Positions 48,421 to 59,043 of a DNA stretch of 64,000 bases are shown in pieces. This DNA comes from Paramacrobiotus metropolitanus (taxonomy: Eukaryota; Tardigrada; Eutardigrada; Parachela; Macrobiotidae). The stretch is from positions 1,426,001 to 1,490,000 of the forward strand of contig NW_026570226.1 in NCBI RefSeq assembly GCF_019649055.1, in the 5' to 3' direction. The notes under the pieces were generated by a model. That model had not been told where the DNA came from and did not search any database. It saw nothing but the letters and a program-made list of their open reading frames with translations. Positions within the stretch are counted from its first letter, which is position 1. Each line of letters begins with the position of its first letter. Both the position numbers and the translations under genes were made by a program.

Positions 48421-49889
48421 GTTCCAATCAGAAATTTCGAACGGTTTTGATCGTTGTAGAAGCGTAAGTACTAGATTCCGCTCTAATCCAAATTTGCAAA
48501 ACGAAAAACGTTTAGCATATTTTATAATAATCAGGTGGTAATCATCACCTCATGAGGACGTAGAAAAATTTGAAGTATTAAATCTGGAACTTACTGACAC
48601 CATGTAAAAGGCTGGCTTTTGGTGTCTAATAATCAAACACAATATCTCGTAAAAGTTTTGAAAATAATATTATGAACTAACTGAAAGCCCCGGCTGTATC
48701 GCTGGATCATTAATTATTAAATTTATTACTATTCGGAGAAGCCAAAGCATATTCTAACGGCATAAAAAAAACTTTTTTTGTGAAAGTTTTCAGTCAGGCA
48801 TGTATGTATTTTCAAATACATGGGAAAATGCGGTGAAATTTGTTAATCTTTCATTGCACTTGCACATGGGTTACAATTCTTGCAGAGCAGTTATTGAATC
48901 TAATTTTACTGTACTTATGTATTGGTTTTTTTTTAAGGAAGGATCAAAGGAATTAAAGAAGGATGTCGGCAAATGCATAACATGTCGGCAAAATGCTCTA
49001 AATGTTTGTTCTGCCAGGGCTGCTGTTCCTACGAGTGTCCTAGGCTCCTAGCTAGGTTGATTAATATTCTTCAGTACTTCTATACTTTTTAGCCACGCTG
49101 ATACATGCGATGGGTTTGCTATGCTCATTTTCAGTTGTCAAAGAAACGGATGCGCAGATAAAGTACTACGCACTGCAATACGCACCATATTTCCGAATGC
49201 CATAATTTCAACAAAGGTCATGATCTAACAATCAGCAAAGCGAATACACACAGTATACAGATACTGTACAAAAAGGATACGAGCTGTTCGATACGACATC
49301 CGAATCTACAATCTATGATTTATTTGAATTTGACTGTATTTTTTCATAAAATCTCAATTTCAATAAGGATCGTACAAAACATCATAAAATTAAGTAAAAT
49401 GTTGCTGCCGGCTGCGCACTTCACCCGGGGGCCGGGATCTTCACCACAGGATTTTTAGGCACCAGTATGCCCTTCCAGGATCGCAGTTTCGTACGGAAAC
49501 GCACGCTCAAAATTTAATGCAAGGAACGAAACCATCTCGCATAGCGTATACTACTGACTTATTAAATCGCGCAGGCTGCAAGCATGATTTCGAACAGAAA
49601 CGAAAAATGCAAATAAAACTTAAAAACCCATTCTTGTTCTTGAAAATTAGAAAGTAGGAGTTATTAGACTCAAAACGAAGCGTTTCCGGTTTTGAAAAGC
49701 TCTATTGTAATAAACTCAAATATTTGCAACGGATTTTGTCCAAGTTCCTCTTCCTTCCTGACAACTGAAGCGAGGGGAAAGGTTCGTCTTTTTCTGATTA
49801 GAAATTGCTAAGTAGGTGCTCTTGTTTTTTTCGAGTTTCGATCTTGATTACCGTGCCTAGAACTACCTACATTAGATTTTGGTCACAGA
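48421..49889. other. Intergenic with one GC-rich island
   Basis: Mostly AT-rich. A GC-rich patch at about 49398-49520 carries short open frames on both strands (19 codons on +, about 30 on -) and could be a lone exon or a regulatory element. The open frame at 48800-49051 has no supporting signal. Confidence 0.4.
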
Positions 49890-51627
49890 ATGATTCCTGT
49901 TACGATTCGACCTGTGACGGTGTCCGCACCAGTAGCTCCCAAGCCGCTTGGTGGGGAAAAGATTGTTCCAGGCAAGCGGGCTGTTTCTCCGACGGCTAAT
50001 GGAAACCGCATGAAAGTGCCTGCAGGAACGTCGACGGTACAACTAGTGCAGAAGACGCGGCCTTTAGGGAGTGTTGTGGCCAATGCGCCTGTACCACCCA
50101 GGATGCACCTGATTCCCATGTCGACCACGACTCCCATCTTGCGAGGTCTTCCAACCGTGGCAAACGTCTCCTCTCTGCCTGCTACGGGGATTTACGCCGT
50201 TCTCCAAGCGGAGCAGCCAACACCCAGCACGGCCGTCGTACTGGAGGACCAAACCAAGGAGCCAGCACGCAAAGTCAACGTTCGACCGATGAAGTACAAG
50301 GAAAAGCGCGAACTCAGTATAAAGATCAACAGTCTGCCAGCGGAGAAATTGGGCCGCGTGGTGTCCATTGTTCAGGCTTTGGTGAGTACGACGGAAATTA
50401 ATATCGTACTTGACTAACTTGAGTCAAAGCTAGTGAAATGCTGCGTATGAGTTGACGTGTGTAAACGTTGTTCATCATGAGTACGGTTTTACCATTTACT
50501 ATGTATGTATTGCCATTATGAATAATTTATGATTAATTTAAGATTATCAATAATTTATGATCATTATTTATGATTAAAAGTAGGAAAGGTGTATAAGTAA
50601 TAAGTACTATTAATTTTGTAAAATTCGTTTGTTATCCAGGATTTTAATGGGTTTGCACTCTGCAATAAACTTTACGAATGTCGAATAAAGATTTAACGCG
50701 AACATTATAAAAGCTGTAATTGCCATCAGCTTATGATTAACGATAAGTAAGTTAACTTGAATTTGATTCCCGTATCCCCGTGTGGAATTCCGAAAGGTTT
50801 AAAATTCTACGGTTGCGTAAAAGGTGATGTTTGACATGAATCGCGTTTTAAAAATTTTACTTTTGTATTTACACGATGAAATGGCTGCGCCACATGTGCT
50901 CCCAGAATTGGTGTAGCTATGTCTGCCTAAAATTTTCGACTTTTTTGCGTCTGTATTTTCCTCGATAAGTTTCGAGAGATTCGCACCTACACTTTACCAT
51001 TTTTTAAACACAAGGATAATTTAAAACGAAAATAGTTTGATTCCACTATGTCAGCGAGAACTGCTGCAGGTGGCACCGTTACAAAATAAATATAGCTGCG
51101 ACTCAGATTTTAGGCCGCATCATTAAATTTTGGTACGAGTACTGAATTTTCGGGGCGCGAAATCAGATTCCGTGCGCCCAGTAAGTTGAGGCGCATAGCA
51201 GTCATGGTTATTTTACTGCTTTCGTTTCATTTATGCATGCGTAAATGAACTCGTTCAGAACTTCAGACGCTTTGTTCGTGCTAGACAGTTCGTAAGCGTA
51301 TACGGATTGCTGCTAACAACCTAGGACGTTCTGTTGGTTTGGATACTTACTGGCAATGGCATCATACTGATCATACTGCCTTGATTACACCGGTTGTCGT
51401 TTTAGGAGCCTGACCATTCTGAGCTTCCGGACGAAATAGAAATCGACTTTCAGCGGTTGCGTCCCATCACACTGCGGGCGCTGGAAGAGTTGGCGGATGG
51501 TCGTTTGGAGCCTCGTCCACCAAAGACAGCAGCGGCTGTTCCCACGCCAAAAGCCGGAGTAAACGCTGCTTCAGCAAGCAAAGCTCCACATTCCGTTACC
51601 ACGCCTTTGGTTCGAGGTGGGAAATGA
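49890..51627 (+). CDS. Stand-alone ET (NET) domain protein related to BET family
   Basis: Two exons (49890-50381 and 51406-51627) give 237 residues. Residues 1-125 are Pro/Ala/Thr/Val-rich and disordered. Residues about 135-205 are a clear extra-terminal (NET) domain of the BRD2/3/4/T type: PMKYKEKRELSIKINSLPAE, then KLGRVVSIVQALEPDHSELP, then DEIEIDFQRLRPITLRALEE. In BET proteins this domain recruits partners such as NSD3 and chromatin remodellers through short basic peptides. A low-complexity Ala/Pro tail follows. No bromodomain is encoded in the gene or upstream as far as the neighbouring gene, so it would not read acetyl-lysine itself. It could act as a nuclear adaptor or compete with full-length BET proteins. 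The intron interrupts the domain after Ala-Leu, which argues against a recent retrocopy. An unseen upstream exon is possible. Confidence 0.85.
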
Positions 51628-52509
51628 AATTCTCGGCCGCCGATCCGCCCGCACCGAATTCTCGTTTTAGCATTAACGCCGAGAATTTATTGCGATAGGT
51701 AGTATTAGACTTTCGTTTTCTATTTTGGTATGCCTAATTTTCAGTGATGGGAAGTGGAATGGTGTATTGCGGGTTATGCGTCGCCAGCTTGAGGCAGTTG
51801 TTATTCATGTACAGATAGCGGATGCAAATGGAGATATTTTGATGTTCACTTTTTCCGTTTTTCGCTTACATGAGTTACATCTATTTGTTCTGTTTTATAT
51901 AATCCCACCTGCCACTGGAGATGGTTCATTTCAGAATGAAGTCGTCTGTTGATTCATAAACGGTAACTTCGATTTTGATAAATAATGACACCATTCTCGT
52001 CTCTCGACAGTCTTGCCATTGGCAGCGAAAAGGTTAATAATAACAGAAACGAAAAACAAGAAGTGCGCAAAACATTCAGTAAAACTGACAGACTTGATTG
52101 CAATTGATGTCAGTCTAGCCCAAATACCGTAAAAGGTGCAAATTTTCTGTACCCAAATTTCAAACTGCGTAATAAATGAAAAAACATCTGGAATATAATA
52201 AGTACTTTATACTCACAATCAGCAACATAGTACACAGAATGATAGAACTGAACATTCCTTACACAATTTCATATAATATGTCATATGTGCTACATATGCT
52301 GGTATGCATACCTAACGAACGATAGATAAAGCTTTGATAAAATCAAGAAAAAAACATTCAAGGAATCCACTGCAGTAACTGCACAATTAAAATGTGGAAT
52401 GTCATAGCTAATAAAATTTAGAATAAATATGAGTAGCAAGCACGTAAATGAACTAGAAAAGTTTTCGGGTAATTTCGTGTATGGCTCATTATATTTAGCC
52501 GTCATCCAG
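51628..52509. other. Intergenic, no supported gene
   Basis: Spacer between the convergent NET-domain gene and the coiled-coil gene. The open frame at 51725-51952 has no recognised content. Confidence 0.45.
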
Positions 52510-52890
52510 TTAAGCACCTTCGTGTCTTTCACGGTTTTTAGCAGCTTCTTCCGAAAATTTTGAAAGAAGTTTATTCACTACAGCGAGAGAAGTGTCCAGT
52601 TTGCGCTGGTACGCGACAAACTTGGCCTCGGCAACGATGAGTTGGCTTTCGATTTCCTGCCGCTGCTCCGCAAATTGTCCGATCAGTACTCTCACTGCTG
52701 TACAGCGCTCATCATAAAAAGGTCTTCGGTACTGAGACGGTGGCTGATCCAAGCGAGCCATAATATCTTTGAGAACCATTTTGTGATTGCGATCAACTGT
52801 TGCCCACTGTTTTTGCCAATCCTCCAGCTGCTTAATAGCCTTTCGCTTCTCTTCCAGTGCTTGTTCCATCTGCACAAAGTCCTCACACAT
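52510..52890 (-). CDS. Small coiled-coil protein
   Basis: About 126 residues, almost entirely charged helix with heptad-like spacing (MEQALEEKRKAIKQLEDW; EQRQEIESQLIVAEAKF; LAVVNKLLSKFSEEAAKN), interrupted by a Pro-rich kink (LDQPPSQYRRPFYDE). I do not recognise the family; small subunits of BLOC, kinetochore or tethering complexes look like this. Upstream, ATGGATTGCAACCAG followed by GTAAGA near 52985-53005 could be a short first coding exon. The Met at 52890 is therefore a provisional start, and an acceptor just before the Met at 52866 is also possible. Confidence 0.6.
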   Translation of the reverse strand: MCEDFVQMEQALEEKRKAIKQLEDWQKQWATVDRNHKMVLKDIMARLDQPPSQYRRPFYDERCTAVRVLIGQFAEQRQEIESQLIVAEAKFVAYQRKLDTSLAVVNKLLSKFSEEAAKNRERHEGA

Positions 52891-53706
52891 GAATAATCAC
52901 TTACGAGACCAAGACTTAAAATTTCGAACAAAATCAGAATCTCGCAACATGGGTACATAGTAGTCTCTACAGCTCTTACGGTCTTACCTGGTTGCAATCC
53001 ATTGCCAGTTGAGAGGTAGAAAAAATACTTAATTTTCAAATACTCAGTACAAGGTAACAAGGATTGAAAGAAACTCAAAAGGGCTGTCACAGGTAACGTA
53101 AAAATCGTAAATTATGTTACTTACTGGACAATATTCAGCGCCGAGACAAATTTATTGTCATTAGTTGATTAGTAGACTCATGAATGCTGATATCGAAAAA
53201 ATGGTTTTTGAACGGAGCTCTTATTAGATCACGTCTTACAACACTTCTCACACCAAGTTGTCAGCGTTCACTCGTCCTTTTATTTTTGCTTCATGTCATT
53301 TGGCGGACTTCCAGTGGTAGTGTTTCCGGTCTTTAGTACCGCTCTTTACTACTGACGAAAGCACGCAGAAAGTGTACGCTTCTGTTGTCGTTGAGATTTT
53401 GAAATGCCAGAAATGGATCATAAATGTTTATGAACGATTTCTTTATGAAGTACTTCTCCTATTTGCAGCCAAGTTCCAACATAATAAAAAGTACTACAGC
53501 TTTTCAAAAACAGGAAGTGAAACTGTGCAAGGCTGTACTTTAGGCCATTCTTGTCCCTTGCGGCCTTGCATGGGAATGTGGACTGTCAGTCCTGTGATGC
53601 ACAGCCACTAAGTTCATTCATTTGACACTCTGACTCTGTATCTGAGTTTCTCTTCTGTAAATTTGGCTGCTTCCAAATCTTTAAGTGAAGCGATCGACTG
53701 CTCATC
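52891..53706. other. 5' regions of the coiled-coil gene and NSE4
   Basis: This divergent interval holds both promoters and perhaps a short 5' exon of the minus-strand gene. The plus-strand frame at 53372-53611 is not supported as coding. Confidence 0.4.
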
Positions 53707-54977
53707 ATGTCGTCCAGATCGCAACGTTCCCGGGGCCGTGGAGAGACTTCGAGAGTGGACGTCACTGAGCCCACAGTTATTGCTGAGGAGGATGACGAAG
53801 AGATCGAGGACCTGCTGCACGAGGTTACTGATGATATACAGCACGGAGAGCGTGAGGTGGATGACATGGACGTTGATGCTGAAGAACCAGTTGGTCAGGA
53901 TCGAATCTCGGGCCAGCTCCGGAGTAGCTTGGCTACACAGAAGAAGTCTTACAGGCTGGGCCAACTCGTTGGCAAGAAAGGCACACCGTCGCAAATCGTG
54001 CTAGATGCACGATTAACAAGTCGTTTGAACACTCTGAGTAAGTGTTGAGCTTTCGCTGCTCATTGTGGAGGACTAAATTACTATAGGTTTGAATTAGTTA
54101 TTAATAATAATATTTTAATAGGATTCGGGTTCTTGAATCAAAATTCACGCTTGTTCTTATTTTTTCGAGCTGTGGTAAAATCAAAACAGTATGATGACAC
54201 AAGTGACAAAACCTTGCATTTTTCACAGCCATGAAACCGATAAGCGAAATTAGACCGACTCCATCTATTTGGAACGCCAAGGTGTTCTCCAAACGGCTCC
54301 GCGAAATTCTTCTCATCCGAAGTCGTAGTGCTGATGAAGAGGACGACGAACCCGCAGATGATGAGAAATTGCAGCTGGATTTGAAACGGATGAAACTGTT
54401 TGTGGACGACTTTGCCTCGCAAATCGCACCAGGTCTCGCACCGAATTTGACGGTTGTCTATGGAGCCTACAGCACGGCCCCTCCTAAACCGAAACCCACG
54501 AAGACCACCCAAGCCACCCAGAAGGAGAAGGACAAAGAACCAAAAGAGCCAGCACAAGTGGTTAAAAAGCTGAAAACGACCGAAATGAGCGCGTCGCTGG
54601 ATCCCACGATGGAGCGTGTCAATAAGCTGTACGAGTACATTCAGAACATTTACTCTCAAAACAGAACTCAAATGGATGTCATGAGCATCTTGGTGGATCG
54701 GGAATCCTTTCCCAAGACCGTGGAGAATTTCTTCTGCTTTTCCTTTCTGTTGAAAGACAACAAAGTACGCATGTTTCTCGATGATCATAGTTTGCCCGTG
54801 TGTACGCCGGTTGAAACTTCCAAACCGGGAGCTGATGACGATGAGAGCATGGAGGTGGTTCCCGATCCAGTGGGCGATAAAGCCGCCGATGATAAATTCC
54901 AGATCATCATGATGGATCTGACAGAAAGCTCGTGGAAAAAGTTGGTGACGCTCATACCTGCCCCCGTTGAGGGATGA
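53707..54977 (+). CDS. NSMCE4A: NSE4, kleisin subunit of the SMC5/6 complex
   Basis: NSE4 is the kleisin that bridges the heads of SMC5 and SMC6 and binds NSE1/NSE3, acting in DNA repair and chromosome segregation. Two exons (53707-54037, 54229-54977) give 359 residues. The N-terminus is a basic stretch then an acidic segment (EEDDEEIEDLLHEVTDDI). Next comes the kleisin N-terminal helix region with DARLTSRLNTL and SIWNAKVFSKRLREIL. A Lys/Pro-rich linker follows. The C-terminal winged-helix region has the family pattern RESFPKTVENFFCFSFLLKD, then a hydrophobic-LDDHSLPV strand, then a C-terminal LTESSWKKLVTLI helix. The length is typical of metazoan NSMCE4A/EID3. A long antisense frame over this gene is a shadow. 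Confidence 0.88.
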
Positions 54978-55348
54978 GCCGTACGAGGACATAAGAACTA
55001 CCTTAGTTCTCTGATTGATTCCGGACCAAATTCCATGTTCAACTGGAGAAGAAGTGACATTTTCGATTTCATAGTGGTAACACCTTGATGGTGGCGGTGG
55101 TTGTACTACATTTACCGCTAACCAGGTACAACCCAGCTCTCGTTTGTTTTTTAAGAATGCTATGGACGTTCATCTGATGCCATAAAAGAATTGTGTATAG
55201 TAATAATTTTGTGATGATTCCTAGTTTTTCTGCTTTGGTAGACATGACAAAGACTGACAAACGTTCCTCCTTTTTTGCTGGCTTATTGAAGTAATCTTAA
55301 TGGCTTCGGAAAATCGTTGCAATATATTACGAAAAATTAAATTCGTTT
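54978..55348. other. Convergent 3' region
   Basis: Spacer between the stops of NSE4 and the minus-strand gene at 55349. No features are seen beyond probable 3' UTRs. Confidence 0.5.
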
Positions 55349-56218
55349 CTATGGAACAGATTCATAGCCATCGAAATCCAGTATACTTTCCTCGTTTTTG
55401 CCTTTTTTCTTTTGCAATCGTTTACCCCTGATCTCCACTGCTGTTCCCTTTAGTCCGATTTGCAAGCTGGCTAATTCCTGGTATTTTCCTTTGTTGATTT
55501 TTACTTCTCGTTGGCGCCGTGCTCTATGCAGCGTAGCTTCGTATCTTGGAAACAGCAGTGCGGTTCCGCGATGCTTTTTGTTGGGCTTCTCACGTGAACG
55601 AAGTGATTTTGAAAAAACCTCCAACGGAGGACAACCGTCGCAAAGTTGTCCAATCTTTATAAGGAATATTATCCAGAACTCAGGAATCACGGTGCGGTCG
55701 ACACTGGCTTTTTTCTGTCTGCCACACTGCATGCACATTATAGTGCCGGTTTGACGGTGCCAGTAACTTGCCGTACGCAAATGATCGACGTTCGTCCGTT
55801 TGACAGGTCGATCTTTCAGGATTTGTGTCATTTCTCTGCGCACCAAGCTCGGACATCCGCGTAGTGCGAAGCCAATTGAGTTCCGAGCGAACGTTGGTCT
55901 GGACGACCACTGTCCAACCAATTTCTTTCCGTGTGGAGTTGACCTTTTGTTTGAATACGTCCGAATGAAGTGTTTCTGCGGCTGTTTGGATTGACGGCGA
56001 ATGGTGCGGAAAAACTTTGTTTCTTTATTATAAAGTTTATTGATTTGTTTCATATAGGAGATCAATGCACTGTCAGTCTTGAACTGGCGTTGATGAAGCT
56101 TTGCCTTGAAGTCCTCCATGACATCGAACGTGATCGATGTGGGAAATCCTGCGGAACGCGGATTCGAGAGGCAAAATTTTCCGATGGTATTTATCGCTTC
56201 CTGTCGGAAACTGGACAC
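55349..56218 (-). CDS. Uncharacterised basic protein with paired CxxC motifs
   Basis: I do not recognise it. The frame encodes at least 289 residues with no intron needed. It is very basic (repeated KK, RR and KR runs, C-terminal GKRLQKKKGKNEESILDFDG) and has two CxxC pairs, MCMQCG and LCDGCP, 27 residues apart, a plausible zinc-binding knuckle. With an upstream single CxxS-type site (RGCPSLV), it vaguely recalls RNase P/MRP Rpr2/Rpp21-type proteins, but that is a guess. The frame opens at a GTG codon (56218) with no ATG upstream in frame; an AG acceptor in TATTCAG lies just upstream at about 56242. So either a short first exon is missing or translation starts at the internal Met about 33 codons in. 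Confidence 0.6.
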   Translation of the reverse strand: MSSFRQEAINTIGKFCLSNPRSAGFPTSITFDVMEDFKAKLHQRQFKTDSALISYMKQINKLYNKETKFFRTIRRQSKQPQKHFIRTYSNKRSTPHGKKLVGQWSSRPTFARNSIGFALRGCPSLVRREMTQILKDRPVKRTNVDHLRTASYWHRQTGTIMCMQCGRQKKASVDRTVIPEFWIIFLIKIGQLCDGCPPLEVFSKSLRSREKPNKKHRGTALLFPRYEATLHRARRQREVKINKGKYQELASLQIGLKGTAVEIRGKRLQKKKGKNEESILDFDGYESVP

Positions 56219-56449
56219 TTTCTTTTTATGCTGCCATCTGAATACATAACGAACTATTATCCACAGACTTTTTGCACCTTTTTGGATTATATATGCGATT
56301 TACTGATTAACAAGCATGTACACAGTAGCGTGAAATAATTATAGGTTGCGTTTAATAACCATAAAATTAAAGATTTTTCGCATTTGTGCGTCTATGATAA
56401 CAAGTTATTTAATTTTTACAGTACCGCCGATAATATAGGTTACACATAA

Positions 56450-56989
56450 CTACCGGAAGTCTTCATATTTTTTCCGGCACTGATCCAGTCTGTGTGTTTT
56501 GAATTCTTCATAGCGCATTTGCTTCCTCAGCGTATTTGCCGACGAATACTGCGACATATTGGCCTTTAGAAAAGCATCTTTACGCTTGGACTCAATACGG
56601 GCGTAGACCTCTTGATGCGCAATTACTTGCTCCAATTTCTGACATTCGTCATCGGATAATGAACTTCCGGTAGCAAAGGGGAGTTTGCGTTGCTCAGTTT
56701 CCGCCGCCGAGCGCAGCGCCTGCAATTGCTCTTCGGTCATGGGCGGATGGAAGTGTTTGTGATGGCTGGGATACATGAATTCGTGTTCTTCCTGCAAATG
56801 CCGCTGCACCATGGTCAGCTTCTCGGACGGAGTGCCGTCTAACCACACGCCCCATGGTAGACCGCGTACACTGCCACTACCGGCTTCTTGGGACTGATTG
56901 TGACATTGGTCGGCGGATGTGACTGGCTGCTCGCTCGATGCCGGTAATATGCCTTGTGTGTCCTGAATGGCTTTAGCGATGGCGCGCAC
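56450..56989 (-). CDS. Uncharacterised hydrophilic helical protein, 5' end unresolved
   Basis: I do not recognise it. The frame gives about 179 residues, highly charged, with the pattern LPWGVWLDGTPSEKLTMVQR, then a His-rich stretch (YPSHHKHFHPPMTEEQLQAL), and a C-terminal helical region ending in basic residues (MRYEEFKTHRLDQCRKKYED). The open frame begins at GTG; upstream codons continue in frame to about 57035 without an ATG, so a first exon further upstream is likely. Consistent codon usage over 540 bp supports it as a real gene. Confidence 0.55.
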   Translation of the reverse strand: MRAIAKAIQDTQGILPASSEQPVTSADQCHNQSQEAGSGSVRGLPWGVWLDGTPSEKLTMVQRHLQEEHEFMYPSHHKHFHPPMTEEQLQALRSAAETEQRKLPFATGSSLSDDECQKLEQVIAHQEVYARIESKRKDAFLKANMSQYSSANTLRKQMRYEEFKTHRLDQCRKKYEDFR

Positions 56990-59043
56990 AGGAGAACTTG
57001 TGCGCTGCCGGGAGTTTTCAGCTCTTTACTACCAAAATTAATCCGAGCTGATTTTCGTTAGTGTGAAATCATGCACTTTAAACAATATATCGCATGAAGG
57101 AGATCATCAGTCTATCTGTACTGATACTCCCAAAGTGAATTAATTTATTAAGTATTGAAGATTTGTAATCATACAGCGTTTAGATTTTATGATAAAAAAT
57201 AACATATCGTTGTGGCAAAGTAAAAAAAAAACTGAAACTGTAATTACTACAACACAGCAGCAAAGATTACGGTATAACGTTATTTTAATAGTGCAGCAGT
57301 ACATTTGTACGTACGTACAATACATAATCGCTAATAAACCAGGATAACTGTTGTGCAACGCATCGTATATCGCATGAAGCCGAAATGACCAACCCAGGGT
57401 TGAACGTTATCGTAAATTAATGATTTCTTACAGAATTTCATTCCATATAATTATTCTTCCATCCAGCCCATTGCCGGTGTAACGGTTTCGATTTAAGAGA
57501 ATCTTTTGAGCTCTAAAAGAAAAAGTTAAGATAACTGATCAACTGAACGACAGTCTGTCAGTTCCGATTACAGCTTGCGATATTACGCTTTTAAGTTAGA
57601 TTATAAATCGTATAATATGTTACTTTAACAAAAATTTCGAATCGTTGATTAGTCCATGCGACATGTTATCGCTCTATCATCTATGCCGAAAATGGTGGCA
57701 GCTCTGGTTCGTTGATTTGCTCATGAGCGCTGCTGGAGTCCGTGGCGACGTTTGGCATGATGTTTACAAATTTAAATAGCCAAAAGTTGTTGACTTTTCT
57801 ATCGAATAATCCTGTGTGCAAAGAGGTTAAGAGTAGAACAACATGATGGTTTCGTAAGCCGTGTCATAACAGCTGCAGACAGAAAGTCGAGGGAAACTTA
57901 AACTAATGTACTGTATATGACGATCCGATCTCGAATCCTTCGGTCATAAAAGGAAGAAAATAAAAATCTCATAGCTGTTTCCATGGAAAGTTTAAAATCT
58001 GTAAAAAATAATCATGAAATACTAGTACGTGCTAAATTTTATCCCTTCTAAAAGCTGAAGTAGCCAGTGGGCATATCTTTGATGAACTGTAGGAAGTTAA
58101 GTATCATTGCTTTTACGTTGATGGTGAAAGTAGCCATGTAATTATAAGGCATGCATTAAGTTCTGTGAACTGAAATTAATGTACTCGTATATTTATATGT
58201 GCAGTTTAGTGCAAAGCAAGTATGATCCTGAGATTCTTAGTATAGCATAAATGACACTTGTTATATCTCAATATGTACAAGGCGAGCTTCGCTCAACAAA
58301 TACTACTTATTATATAATTATAGCATATTTCTTTTCAAAATTTATGATTTTATGTATGCAGTCAGCTTTACCTTTTATATGATTGCAGTACTAATCTGCT
58401 GAGAAAATCTACTTTCTCTTAATTAAAAACGTACAATAATAATATTGTGCCCCAGTGGTTACGCATGTGTCGCTCGCCTATCCATCTTGTGCCATAAGTC
58501 AGTCAGCGCATATTTTACCCTAGCACTTTAATTACTTTTTTTTCAGTAGAAAGCCGTTAACGTTCTTGTGGTTGGATGGAAGTTGTCTCGCCAGCTGTAC
58601 TAGTGTTGGGCTATTTTTGAAAACGGCAACAACCATTAAGTGCTCCCGCCTATTCGCGTTCCAGTCCGATCGGTATGATGCAGCCTGGCGCGCGAGCGCA
58701 CACAGGCAGACGAAATGAATTTTTGGCGGGTGGAAAGCTGAGTAAGTGGACCGCTACCGTGGCCGCCATCTCCCAGCCCATGATGCTAAAAAAATCATGT
58801 TTGCGCAGAGTGTTGTACAGCTTCCCGACTAGCTAACCAGCCCACACTCAAAAGTAACAAATCCTATCGCTACGCCAAAACTGCATAAGCTCCAAAATTA
58901 TGTTCCACATCGTCCGAGTGAATGCGTAATTTCATTCGGCCCAAGTTATTCAACGCTATCTGTAGTGTGAAAGCGATAATTTGCTATAATCAGTTTTTTT
59001 TTGTATTCTATACATACACGATATATATATCTGTACAATCAAC
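56990..59043. other. Long spacer upstream of Egghead
   Basis: Mostly AT-rich. A 25-codon minus-strand frame at 57681-57758 has markedly coding-like composition. A GC-rich patch at 58590-58760, ending in a consensus splice donor (GCTGA-GTAAGT at about 58738-58748), could be a 5' UTR exon of the downstream gene. No other gene is supported. Confidence 0.35.

Noticed and set aside
54138..54992. 284-codon minus-strand open frame opposite NSE4
   Set aside because: It is the complement of a well-matched NSE4 exon, shows no family content, and runs into the NSE4 intron; a shadow frame.
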